Translations under genes and position numbers: made by a program | Shown: piece after piece, positions 24,799 to 35,528 of the stretch | Position numbering within the stretch: position 1 is the first letter of the stretch | Layout: each line of letters opens with the position of its first letter | Source: Cloeon dipterum | Lineage: Eukaryota; Arthropoda; Insecta; Ephemeroptera; Baetidae | DNA length: 64,000 bases | Direction of reading: 5' to 3' | NCBI RefSeq assembly: GCF_949628265.1 | Contig: NC_088788.1 | Span: 20,565,835 to 20,629,834, forward strand | Notes under the pieces: model-generated | Database searches by the model: none | What the model saw: the letters and a program-made list of their open reading frames with translations, nothing else | What the model was told of the DNA's origin: nothing

Positions 24799-25962
24799 GA
24801 AGGGTGGACTGTAACTCTTTACTGGGTTAAGTTATCACCTTGAAATTTTCAATGTCTATCCTAGTTTTCCACCATGAACAACTTATCAACCTACAAAAAA
24901 TTCGCAGGGCAAAGGTCAAGGTCACCTTTTGCAACCTTTACTCAAAAATTCAAAATAAAGGGATCGTACAACCCTTAGATCTTTTTGGGGTTCAGGGCTG
25001 AAATGTAGCCCTTGAAATTCTACACAAGCTCACCAAGTTTCAAAGGTGCAACAGTAGTTTTGCTGTAATTTGAATTTGAAAATTAAAATCCGGCTCGATG
25101 CCACTCGATCGAGCACGGCCTTTAGTCGGCGAGTTCGCCCATCATTCGTCGATAATATTTTTACCCATTCCATTTGGTTTGATGGTTGGACACATCAAGA
25201 GGGCCCAGGGTAGACATACTAAGGTCGATACCGACCTTCAGGGTCTGTACCTGACGTGACCCTGAGATATATTTTTTATAAATATCCAATTTGATCGAAC
25301 TTGGTGTCTTTCCATAGGTTATCAACGCTCTGCAGCTCAAATATAAAGTCAAAACTGCCGATTTCAAATTTTAACACTTTTAAACATATCGTCAGGATTA
25401 ATGGCTTCCACAATTATTTCAAGAATTGGTTTCAGGATTGTTATTCGGCGGTTTAGGCTGTATTTTTGAGCTGTACAGAGGCCAAAACCTATAAAAAGAC
25501 ACCATTCTTGATGAAATTGGACATTTTCGAAATTATTATCTCAGGGTCTCATCAGGTTCAGACCCTGAAGGTCAATTTTGACCTTACTATGTCAATCCTT
25601 GGTCCTCTTGTTGTGCCTAAGCAAATGGAACGGATTAAAATATTATTGACAAATGATAGACGAACTCGCCGACTAACGGGCATGCTCGATCGAGCGGCAT
25701 CGAGCCGTATTTCAACTTTCATTTTCAAATTACAGCAAACATTTTTGGTACTTCTAAAACTTGGTGTGCTTGTGCAGATTTTCACGGGCTAACCCCAAAA
25801 AATCTGAGGGCTATCATCCCTTAATATTGAATTTTCAAACAAGAAAGGTGACCATGACCTTTGACCTGCGAATTAAAAGTCGTTCACAATTGAAAACTAG
25901 GTTTGGCAGTGAAAATTCGAAGGTTATACCTGATGCAGTTAAGTTACATTCCACCTTTCAAT
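24799..25962. repeat. Long inverted repeat (arms about 0.52-0.56 kb, 80-bp spacer)
   Basis: The stretch 24,799-25,363 is matched in reverse complement by 25,444-25,962, with mismatches and small indels along the whole length. Shared landmarks include CTCGATCGAG, GGTCTGTACCTGACG / CATCAGGTTCAGACC, AAAGGTGACC and AAACTAGG. Short frames in mirror positions (25,161-25,367 minus and 25,466-25,792 plus) encode similar peptides only because the arms match. Transcribed RNA would fold into a long double-stranded hairpin. Confidence 0.85.
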
Positions 25963-26955
25963 AACAGAATAAGCAGTTACAATTAAAAAAATAAATTATT
26001 AAGTGCAAACAACAATTTTTCAACACCAAAAAAATAGACTGCGGAGAACTGCACACTTACAAATTAATAAGACTTAATAGTTAAAACGTTTAAAACCATA
26101 ACAACATATTAATTTTTGAGGTGATGCAGTAACAGAACAAATAATATTGGATGATTATAATAATTGTACGAGTTTACCTGCAGTTGGGAATTCCCCCTTG
26201 GCTGCCATTAATTGGCATTCTTTTGATTTTAATAAGATTTCACTGAGATAGAGGACATGGTCCTGCTGCTGTACATTCAACATTCAACCCTTTAAATAAT
26301 TATATCTGATGTGCTGGAAACCAAAAACAGTTAAGCCAATCATGGTCGAAGTGTAATTACATTTGTTTTCAATGTGCTGATGTTTCTAGGGTGATTGGCG
26401 TAACTGATTTTGGTTTTGAGCACATTAAAATTAATTATATAAGTCCAGAAGGCACAGCAGCAGTATTTAATAAAAAAAAAACACAATGAGAGGGAATTAA
26501 AATCAGAAGTATACCAGTGGCACCATCTATTGTTATTATTGAAACATTTAAGGCTTTTGCAATTGATATTTTTGAACTTATGATATCACTATCAGAGAAA
26601 TTAATTTAAAAATTAGTTGTGTCTACAATTAGTTGTCAAGGAAATCTAGAAATATTCATCTAGAGAATGCAAACCTTAAATAAAAATATGCCGCAAACAC
26701 AAAATCAAAAAATAGTTATCGGAATTCAATTCAGTTGTTGCGAACATTTGTTAAGTGAATTTACGTGTTTGAGCAGAAAATTAGAGCCTTGTTAATATTA
26801 ATTTTAAAGATTTCAACACACAAAAAACGCCATAAAACATACAAAGAAAAGCACTCAATATCCCTACTCATGTCCAGCGTCCAGCACTACTTATCCTGTC
26901 AAACATGGCCGTTGCTTTACATCTTTGGGGTCCATATGGTCCCATCCATTTCACG

Positions 26956-27395
26956 TCAGCCGAAAACGCAAACAAAACAGCAGACAAACCCTGCAAAATA
27001 AAATACAAAGTATTAATTATCTACTCAATAATATCGCCGGGAATTCAACTGCATACCTGCGGATACTGCGGCCGGAGTTTTGTTAACTTGTCCAGGCTTG
27101 TCATCCGCTATTCCCAACCAGAGCCAGAGGACATCAAAATAATCAATCAGGGCGGGACGCGGTGCTAGCCTGATGACACAAGGATGATTTTAAAGCAATT
27201 TAAAACGAATATTTTGATGCCAGTATGTGTCTACGCGCGCGTATTTTTGTACACCGCCGCGCCGTACGCAAATCTAATGTAAATTCAATGCATACCCTTA
27301 CCTTTCGGAACATCAGGAACATCGACAATCCATCCAAGAACCCGTTGATGTTGTCTATTTGTCGAAAGCAACCGAAAACACGGCGAAAATCTCGG
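26956..27395 (-). CDS. Possible minus-strand spliced reading frame inside the insertion
   Basis: Three candidate minus exons are 27395-27302, 27164-27057 and 26990-26956. Their signals are TTTTTAG acceptor, AAAG|GTAAGG donor, GCTAG acceptor, CCGCAG|GTATGC donor and TTTTGCAG acceptor, then a TGA. Phases agree (237 nt, 78 codons plus stop) and the DNA is more GC-rich than its surroundings. There is no in-frame ATG in the first exon, so a 5' exon is missing or the model is wrong. The predicted peptide is hydrophobic in the middle (LWLWLG) and matches nothing I know. It could be an element gene or a captured host fragment. Confidence 0.25.
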
Positions 27396-27669
27396 CTAAA
27401 AATGATGATGCAATCCAGCGCGTCTCAACCATCATGCTTGTTTTCAGTCACTGAGCATGAGGCAGCCGCAGCTGGTGCTACTGCCGACAGTGGCGCCACA
27501 AGCGCGGCCGACGAGTGTAACAAAGAAACGCGCGCGCGATAATGCTGAGCTAAAATAATAATAATTGCTCAAAACGAGTTAATAATTTTAGAGTTTGAAA
27601 TGCTAATTAGTGTTATAACCAAATAAATTTTTAAAAAATAATTTTTTACGAAACACGAACTCAAGAATT

Positions 27670-27900
27670 TACGGTGGTTCTCAGGTTGCCCATTGGTTAA
27701 CCATTGGGTAACCCATTTTGGTTATAAATTTTTTTATTTATTTCTTCACTTTAACTACTTTTACAAAAATATTTTCCAAAATAAGTTAAAACTTGTGGTG
27801 ACGAAAATCTGACAAAATTTGAGGGTAAAACGAGTAAAGTAAAATGGTGCCCGCGCATCGGTTAACCATTGGGTAACCAAAAGTTGCCCCTTTTTAGCAA
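27670..27900. repeat. GGTTAACCATTGGGTAACC repeats inside the insertion
   Basis: Two short blocks (about 27,680-27,715 and 27,845-27,890) carry GGTTAACCATTGGGTAACC, similar to the subterminal repeats and separated by AT-rich sequence. Confidence 0.6.
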
Positions 27901-28017
27901 TCATATTAAAATGCATAAAAATTTATTATTCAATCCTACAATAACCACAATAATATTTTTTCTGTGCCCAAAATTTTACGAAAACAGTTCATGAACCGGT
28001 CACACCGCATATGCAGT

Positions 28018-28574
28018 TATCCTATCCGAGTTACCCGAAAGCTGCCCGATGGCTGCCCACGACTGGGCACTGGCAATTTTAGGTGATCCCAGCCAAATAT
28101 AAAAAATTCCAACCAAGCCAGGTTCAAGGTCATGCCTGAAATGCAAAACCGCCCCTAGTTTAATTTTTTCAGGTGACCGCAAGTGACCATAGTTAACCGC
28201 CTGCCCACTCCGAGTATCCGAAAGGTGCCCGATGGGTGCCCAAGACTGGGCACTGGCAATTTCGGGGATCCAAGCAAAATTTCGACAAAAATTTAATGAA
28301 ACATGATAAAGGATCATGCCTGAAATGCAAAATCACCCTTAGTTTTAATTTTGTTAGGTGACCGCAAGTGACCCCCTGCCCGCTCCGGGTAACCGAAAGG
28401 TGCCCATTTGGTGCCCGAGACTGAGCACTCAAAATTTGCACGATCCAAGCCAAATTTCAAAAAAATTCCAATGAAACATGAATCAGGATCATGCCTTCAT
28501 TGCAAAACCACACTTTGCTCAACTTTTGTCAGGTGACCGAAAAGTGACCGCGGTTACCCCTCTGCTCGCTGGGG
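28018..28574. repeat. Tandem array of about 180-bp units, three copies, right end of the insertion
   Basis: The landmark GACTGGGCAC (or GACTGAGCAC) occurs at 28,061, 28,244 and 28,419, giving spacings of 183 and 175 bases. Each unit also has CCGAAAGGTGCCC-like, CATGCCTGAAATGCAAAA-like and AGGTGACCG blocks. The last partial unit runs right up to the ACSF2 exon at 28,575. Confidence 0.85.
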
Positions 28575-30533
28575 CTGACGGTCGGACGGCTTGTGGACAA
28601 CGCTGCGGAGAAGTGGTCGGACAAGACTGCACTGGTGACATGTCACCAGAGCGCCAAGTTGACCTTTCGACAAGTCCGCGACAAGGTCACGCTCATTAAT
28701 GCTCGCGATTAACATAGCTAGAAATGTCTGACCCCGTTGCGAACCATACATTACTCTTCCAGGCCGATCAGCTGGCCGCGGGGTTTGTGCGTTTGGGTCT
28801 TCGGCCCGGCGACCGGCTCGGCGTCTGGGCGCCCAACTGCGAGGAGTGGTACCTCACGCAGATGGCCGCGGCCAAGGCCGGCCTCATGCTGGTAAAGCTG
28901 TGAATTTTTTGTTCATTAAAAAAATCAACAGTCACGAAAGGTAACCATAAACCCGCTGTACGAGGCAAAGGAGCTGCGAGAATGCTTGAGAAAAGTGCAG
29001 GCGAGAGGGTTGGTCTATGGGGAAAAGATTCGCAACAAAAGCATGCACGACACCCTGATGCAAGTGCTGCCCGATTTGGAGAAGACGGGCGACGGCCTGG
29101 TGCGTTCTTGGCACTTAGAGCACTTGAAAAGTATCATAGCAGTTGGACCTGAACCACCTAAGTAAATCTAATCATGAAAATACGCATTTTTGTTAAATAT
29201 TCTTTTGCAACATAAAGAATATCTGTTCGTTTCGACGATTTGGTGAAAGAAGATTTGGAAAATGCGAGAAAGATTGTTTTAAAAATAGAGGAGAGCATTC
29301 AACCTGATGACCCGTGCAATGTGCAGTTTACATCAGTAAAAAGTTTTAATTTAAATTGTACAACCGAAAGCTTATTTAGATTTAATGTTCTATAGGGCAC
29401 AACTGGGCTCCCAAAAGCGGCTGTTTTGAGCCATCACAATATTGTAAATAACAGTTGGTACATCGGGGAACGATTCGAATTAAATGACAAGGTGAGTGTA
29501 ATTTTGTCTTACAAATTTTTGTTGGTCGAAAAAAAATACATGCGTCACATTTATAGACCTATATGAACTGTAGCTATATAAAAAATTCTGTAAATATATA
29601 CAGCGATTCAAAAACACGTTTTTCTCAGGAGGAAAACTCGATATGCATGCCAAATCCCCTGTTTCACGCTTTTGGCTGCGTAATCGGCACGCTGGTAGCA
29701 CTCAGCCATGGAATAAAACTCGTCTTGCCCGCGCCTATGTCCAACGGAAAAGAAACTTTGAAAGCGCTCCAGCAAGAAAAGTATACCAGGAAAATGCTTT
29801 AGATGTTTGTGTCTGATCTGAATTTTCTCACGCAGCTGCACAATCGTGTACGGCACCCCCACGATGCACATCGACCTGCTGAACGCTATCAGCATGAATT
29901 CCGTGCAAAAATCGGAATTAAATGTGAAAATCGCAGTAACCGCTGGCGCTTTCTGCCCAGCGGAAATCCAGCGCCGAATCAAGACCAATTTGGCCGCATT
30001 CGTTTGCGTACGAAAATTGCATGAGTATTTTTATGAGCATTAAATTGATCACCTTTAACTTCAATACTAGACATGCTACGGAATGACAGAATGCAGTCCC
30101 GTCAACTTCCAGTCTTCACCGTCCGACCCTGAGGACACTTTCAACGTTTCCGTAGGCAAGCTAAGCGATCACTGGGAGGCGAAGGTTGTCGACCCTGAAG
30201 GAAACATGGTGCCGTTTGGGGCGCCTGGCGAGCTGTGGGTCAGGGGCTACGGAAATATGCTAGGGTATTATGAGGATGAAAGTGCTACCAGAGCCACTCT
30301 GAGACACGATGGGTGGCTCAGGACTGGGTAATAAAAACTTCGCAACCGCAGATTTATTAATCGACCTGTTCAATTTATTTTACTCTTGTAGCGACCAATT
30401 CGTGATTGACAGTTGCGGTTTCGGTAGAGTTGTCGGCAGGATTAAGGATTTAATAATCAGGGGCGGTGAAAACATATACCCTGGTGAGGTTGAGGACGTT
30501 TTGCAAACCCACCCTGATATAATCGAGGCACAG

Positions 30534-31386
30534 GTACAGAGAAATCAATTCATTTTATAAATTTTTAAACGAATTGTAAATATTGTTGAGCCACATATCC
30601 ATCATCTTAAAACTAATTGTTTTAATATTAAATGCAAAATCATTCTCGAAAAAATTCATTTGTTTCAAGGAATTCTATCTTGCCAGCGATTTGCACATCT
30701 TATATTGACTTTCGTTTATGATACGCGATTTACATCGTCCAGAGTGAACCGTGTTAGTAAAAAATTAATTTACGCTCATAAAAAATATATGTAATGATAG
30801 GAATTTAAAAAGACACGTTTATATTCAGCGCTGTTGATTTCATGCAACATCCTTCATACTGCTGTGCAGTATTATTAAAAGTGACAAGTTTAGTGATGTG
30901 CACAAATATTGGCACTAAACGCATATGGCATAGCACACTATTAACGATTGAAGTTTGCTGTGGAAACTGTCGCAAACATAAGGGACACAAATCTTGCTCA
31001 CACGACTGATTCAGTGACTTATGTTTGTGTCTCTTGTAATTTCCACTCATATAGAAGAGAAAGACAGCACAATATTTTGTTCAAACTTGCTCTGACTGGC
31101 TCTGACATAGCAAGCCTTATATCCTCCCCTCTGCTACTATTATTAGTCCTGCAGGAGCAGGGGTATGTAAATGTAACCCGTGTGGCACGACTGTCAGACA
31201 GATTGCATAAATTTTGAATTTGCAGGGGCTAGCTGCGATAGCTGAAAGAAAGTTTGACGCGTAAGACGGCTATAGACCTAAATAAATATTATATTGCATG
31301 TCAATATTTATGCATTCGCAAGGATTAATCAGTACTCCCAGTTAAAATGGTGTGCACTAAATGAAATTATTTTTGTATGAGAGCAG
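30534..31386 (+). other. Last long intron of ACSF2
   Basis: A phase-0 intron between GTACAG and an acceptor ending GAGCAG. AT-rich at first, then about 500 bases of more balanced composition with a small hairpin near 30,980-31,035. No gene is supported. Confidence 0.6.
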
Positions 31387-31681
31387 GTGGTAGGAATTCC
31401 TGACGAAAGGTTGGGTGAGGTTGTTTGCGCCGCTGTCAGAGTTGCTGACAAAAAAAGCCTGGACATCAGTGCAGCAAGACAATTTTGCGAGGGGAAGGTT
31501 AACTAGTTTATTTTAGAATAGGCTATATTTCTTAATTTTTTATGTTTTCTTTCAGATCGCTAAATATAAAATCCCGATGCACGTGATTGTTGTTGAAGAC
31601 TACCCCAAAACTGCAACCGGCAAAATACAAAAGTTCCATCTCAAAGGCGTGCTTGAAGAAATTGTAAAAAAATCACCATAA

Positions 31682-32196
31682 CTTAAATTTTGAAACAACA
31701 CTTTAACTCTTAGTCTGAACGTATTAATCAGCCTATATGCATATATGCTTACTATCTTATTTGTACACAAAATTAAGGTTTCAAATTAAATATTTGATAA
31801 ATTTCAAAGGAGTTTAGCATTACATGAATGTCTGTTTAAATCCCTTAGAAGAGAAAATTAAGTCTGCAGTCTTCGAACGAAATTGTCTCTAAAGTAGTGT
31901 TAACAGAATTAATTAATATCCTTTTCTTGTAAAATTAATTTTGAAAAAAAATGTAAATTCCCTTATTATTAATTTAGTCATCTTGTGGCATAGGCTTTTC
32001 ACTGATAAATTCGATTAATGCTGAAGTTAAGAATAGATGAGGTTGGCATGACTGATTCTACAAAAGGTTCAGCTGGTGTGTGGACTGAGTGATGTTTTGT
32101 TGGTCTGGTTTGCTCCTGCCAAGCAAAATCCACTTATTGTTAGCCAATATTATTGAACTCATACTTAGACGACCCAGAAATAAATGAGAGCACAAA
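31682..32196. other. Intergenic: ACSF2 to ETFRF1
   Basis: About 500 AT-rich bases that must hold the ACSF2 3' UTR and the ETFRF1 promoter. I see no canonical AATAAA close to the ACSF2 stop, and nothing else is supported. Confidence 0.5.
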
Positions 32197-32613
32197 ATGT
32201 CACTCAGGACAGAAGTGATAAACCTGTACAAAACGGTAAGCTCAACACTAACAAAATACTAATAAATAGTTAAGCAAATTTAATCTCCTGAAATTGTAAT
32301 TTGAATCAAATTCGTGCCATGCATTAATCTCCTTGATTTTCCCTCTTGACAGTTGCTGCACCTAGGCAAGGACTATCCTCAAGGCTTTGAATACTTTCGT
32401 CGGAGGTTGAAAAACGCGTTCCTCAAGAACAGAGACGAGACGGACCCAGATAAGATTAGGATCATGATCGCCCGCGGAGACTTTGTGGTCAAAGAAATTG
32501 AAGCGCTCTACATGCTAAGGAAGTATCGCACAATGAAGAACAGGTACTACTCGGAGTCCAACAAGGACAAGGCTGTGCAAGCTCCTGGACAAGGTCCAGA
32601 CGCGGCTACTTAA
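32197..32613 (+). CDS. ETFRF1: LYR-motif protein, electron transfer flavoprotein regulator (LYRM5)
   Basis: Two coding exons, 32197-32235 and 32353-32613, join in phase 0 (99 aa). The first exon encodes [13 protein letters not shown], which contains the LYR-family motif as LYK. The second has the family's conserved helix region ([16 protein letters not shown], then [10 protein letters not shown], then Y-Y near residue 81). LYR proteins act with the mitochondrial acyl carrier protein. ETFRF1/LYRM5 removes flavin from electron transfer flavoprotein in the matrix. Length is slightly above the usual 88-90 aa because of a short polar C-terminal tail. AATAAA occurs at 32720. Its neighbour ACSF2 is also a fatty-acid enzyme, but the two are separate genes. 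Confidence 0.88.
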
Positions 32614-33488
32614 CTATAGCTATAGTTGTCCGAAATTGAATACGCAACTCTTTTGAGTTTATGCCATTATATAGAACTGACGATTTATTGCTGTTGATAT
32701 GATATTTAACGAGTAATGAAATAAAATAAGATATTTTGCTCTATAGTTTCTTTAATTATTTAATTTATTCACCCGCTTAAAATAGTAAGTCGATGATGAC
32801 TCTTTCAAAGAAGTTGCCTACTTATCCAGTCTGTTTTCTAATTAGTTATGTAAAAATTCATGTATAAATTTTTGCTACATGACTGGCCAGTTAGGCAGCT
32901 ACTTTAAAAGGTCAGCAACAGTGTAATGGGATCGCTGGATCTAAGTATTTGTACAGTTCATAAAATTATTTATAATATTACCAAAAATGGCTTGGAATGG
33001 CAGCCTCAAAACAATATAAAGACAGCAAGAAATATGAAATATTCAAATTATGTGCAAAAAGTGCAGCATAATCCACATAAATGATAAGCTTGACAAGACA
33101 TGACTATCTCACTCAAAGAGTGGTTTGATTCCGCCTGAAAATTCAGGAGGAAACCAATCCTTCACATAAATCATTGAGCTTAAGTTTTTACCTCATTTGT
33201 AACCTGCGCGTTCAATAAACCTGGCAAATTACTAAATACTTGGAAATGCATTATTTATATTTTGTGAGATTTATGACTAGAGAAAGTGCTGGAAGTCTGC
33301 ATTAGTTTTTTTTTATAAATTCAGTGTTTACTTTTAAGCTCATAAATATTACAAGCGTGATTCCCTACAGTCCTATTTTTGAATGGTAAATTATCGTGTA
33401 TATAAGGTGTTTATAGCTTGTGTAAATACTAATATTACTTTAATATAGTATATAATATACCGCATCGTTGTCGCAGAAACAGCATTCG
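32614..33488. other. Intergenic between convergent ETFRF1 and STARD10
   Basis: About 875 AT-rich bases shared by the 3' ends of two converging genes. An AATAAA at 32,720-32,725 fits ETFRF1. No other feature is supported. Confidence 0.6.
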
Positions 33489-34636
33489 TTATTTGCCCTT
33501 TTTCTGCTTGCCCTTCGCGTCACTAGCCGGTTTACAAGCATTGGCGGCCTCATCCAACTTTTTTGATTTCCTGCGGCTCTTTGTGAAAAATTTAAAGCTA
33601 AACCTAATGCCAGGCACACAGGAAAAGGGCATGGGCTCATCAGTGCTGCTCGAGTCTGCGTCTTTGGAGCTATTTTGATTTGAAAGACTTTGTTGCTGAT
33701 CATTTATGGATTTAGGCACCGGTTCGAGTGCAGTTGCTGCTGCCTTTCTTACCACTGCACCGCAATCCTCGGCCGTGATCCGTGGAACTGTAATTTGTTC
33801 AGGAAAAAACCACGGCTTGAAGGCGGGATTGTTGTTTGCCTTCCAGGTAGGGTATCCTTGTGACGCTTTCTGCAACACTTTGAGTACCTTTGGCGCGAAA
33901 ATTGTGGTCACTTTGTTCACCATCCACGAAGGCAGAGTTCCCTTGGGGTCTGTTTGAGAGGCGTAGCCAACAAAACAACCAGAGTTGCCTTTGGGCCTAA
34001 TTAAGTAGCCTGTGAGTCAAATGTTTTAGTTTTTTTAGAAGTAGTTTACTTAATTGCACTCACCAGTAATATAAGATATGCCACGGACATAGTTGGGTTT
34101 TTCGCTGTAGTCCTTGTGATTGACAGAATGGTTCATGATTATCTGCTCTGTGCCCATGTCCAGCCAAGATCTCTGCAAGACGAAGTCCCTGTTTTTCAAA
34201 GGAACAGGACAGGACACTGAAATAGATTTATTTTTCAGTACAAGTATCGGCAAAATACGTTTCAATTACATACTTGCGTAGTAGCCAATGTCATTGTTGG
34301 GATTCAGGTAACCAATGTCGTGAGCCTCAATCATGTGCTTGTCCCAAACTCTCCTGTACTCAGGATCGTGCAGCACGTCGTACATCACGTTAGGGGAAAC
34401 GTCATCAAAAACTGTCACCAGCTATCAAAGGTGGAATTGGTTGTGAAATTAGTTAAACTGCAATTATTGTATGTACACACCTTGACCATTTTAAAATCAA
34501 TGCCAGGTACACACTTGGTCCAAACCTTTGTGTCATCACGAGCGTAATTGAGCTCCCAATCATCGTGGTTGTCAATGATCCGCCTGAAGTGTTGGAAATC
34601 ACTATCCTCAGCAATTTTGATCAATCCCAGTTCCAT
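33489..34636 (-). CDS. STARD10: START-domain lipid transfer protein, STARD10-like
   Basis: Minus-strand exons 34636-34481, 34421-34274, 34216-34064, 34009-33489 join with matching phases (978 nt, 325 aa). A START domain fills about residues 5-240. Conserved STARD10/PCTP-group stretches are visible: [42 protein letters not shown] and [18 protein letters not shown]. These proteins carry phosphatidylcholine and phosphatidylethanolamine between membranes in the cytosol. The C-terminal 85 residues are Ser/Gln-rich and then strongly basic (Lys/Arg), ending KGKQKKGK. The basic tail is an extra that I do not know from the vertebrate protein and may bind membranes. The start codon is the first ATG of an open exon; an upstream coding exon cannot be excluded. 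Confidence 0.87.
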
Positions 34637-35528
34637 AATTCTTGCTCTTTTGTGAGATAACTTGTTTTGGTTGTTATCAACAAAGAGGTGCAGCGAGATA
34701 GCCGAGATGTGGCATTGCGCAGAGGTGTTGGCTGCAATTGAAAAAAATAGCGTTGAAAATGTATTTTTTTTTTATTTTTCTTGTGTAGGTTATTGCTTGA
34801 AAAATCGGAAGATTGTTTTTAGTTACCTACAAATATCACATTATCATTTAAGACTTCAGAAGAAAGATGACCTGAGATGGACAGCTAAATTCGCTAGTGC
34901 ATTGCGAGATTTCTTGTTTCTTCTTGGTCGATGTTTATATAGTATTTTCACTAACTTGCTTAAAAAATATTAGCAACACAAACGCTAAGTTTGCAAGAAT
35001 GCTATGTATTATTTATGTGTTTCTTTTTTAAATAAGACGAGGTGCAGGAATAAGTAATGTGGTGGGAATGGAAAGGGCGTGGCGTGTTAGTAACAGGTCG
35101 AATGACATTACATACCGGTTTTAGAAAGTTAAATGTGGTCCAAATAAATATTTTAACTCTCGAGTATTCAACTTGGAGATAACTTATAAAAAAGAAAACT
35201 TAAAAACACATTAATATAGTTATGCCCACATAAAGAGAGCAAATTTCTGAAAAATTCATTAAATCGATTAAATCAACCGATGTTTGTAACCGGTATAAAT
35301 AATCTAAAAGTATCAGCAACGTGACAACCACGCCCATTTCTTAAGACTTTATAATAATATTAAGATTTTTAGCCTCACCGAGTAACCAAATGTATTTAAT
35401 TCTCATTTTACGCGATAGGCACCTTTGATCTTGATACCCGAAAATGGCCACTTGACTTAAAAGATTGAGCAAAATCAAATCTTTTATCCCACTCTATTTT
35501 AATCTATTCATTTTGTCGTCCATTCAAC
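34637..35528. other. Divergent promoter region, STARD10 / GILT
   Basis: About 0.9 kb between the divergently transcribed STARD10 and GILT genes. AT-rich, with no supported gene; the frame at 34,662-34,973 has no recognisable domain. Confidence 0.55.

Larger units (their letters stand above)
24171..28574. mobile_element. Unclassified 4.4-kb insertion in ACSF2 exon 2
   Basis: The ACSF2 exon reads ...ACG CCA CTG AC at 24,160-24,170 and resumes CTG ACG GTC at 28,575. Removing 24,171-28,574 and one copy of CTGAC restores R-T-P-L-T-V-G, a conserved ACSF2 stretch. CTGAC is therefore a probable 5-bp target-site duplication. The insert has GGTGCCC/GGTAACC repeats near both ends (24,188-24,680 and 27,670-28,570), roughly inverted with respect to each other, and a long inverted repeat (24,799-25,962). 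A minus-strand spliced frame (26,956-27,395) is possible. The ends share only a faint inverted similarity (CCCACCGAG versus CCCCAGCGAG). I recognise no transposase, reverse transcriptase or integrase, so the family is unknown and the element may be non-autonomous. Confidence 0.7.
23684..31681 (+). pseudogene. ACSF2: ACSF2-like mitochondrial acyl-CoA synthetase, exon 2 split by an insertion
   Basis: Activates fatty acids to acyl-CoA via acyl-AMP (ANL superfamily), probably in mitochondria. Segments: 23684-23772, 24123-24170 / 28580-28685 (one exon, split), 28763-28891, 28941-29161, 29218-29335, 29396-29491, 29629-29780, 29836-30007, 30071-30327, 30392-30533, 31387-31497, 31556-31681; 1,767 nt, 588 aa. 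Exon 1 encodes a basic, Ser/Ala-rich leader typical of mitochondrial import. Motifs (numbering without the insertion): P-loop TSGTTGLPKA (236-245), YGMTE (380-384), TGD (462-464) and the catalytic lysine in TATGKIQK (K570). Length fits the family (human about 615 aa). Apart from the insertion, exons and splice sites look intact. The insertion brings in-frame stops (a TGA at 28545) and no usable GT-AG pair, so this copy may be non-functional or a recent insertion allele. The type 'pseudogene' is provisional. Confidence 0.85.

Noticed and set aside
25161-25792. Two similar short proteins on opposite strands (25,161-25,367 and 25,466-25,792)
   Set aside because: Their similarity is explained by the inverted repeat arms. 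There is no start context or further coding support.
30960-31040. Small hairpin in the last long ACSF2 intron
   Set aside because: Arms of only about 10 bases; expected by chance in AT-rich DNA.
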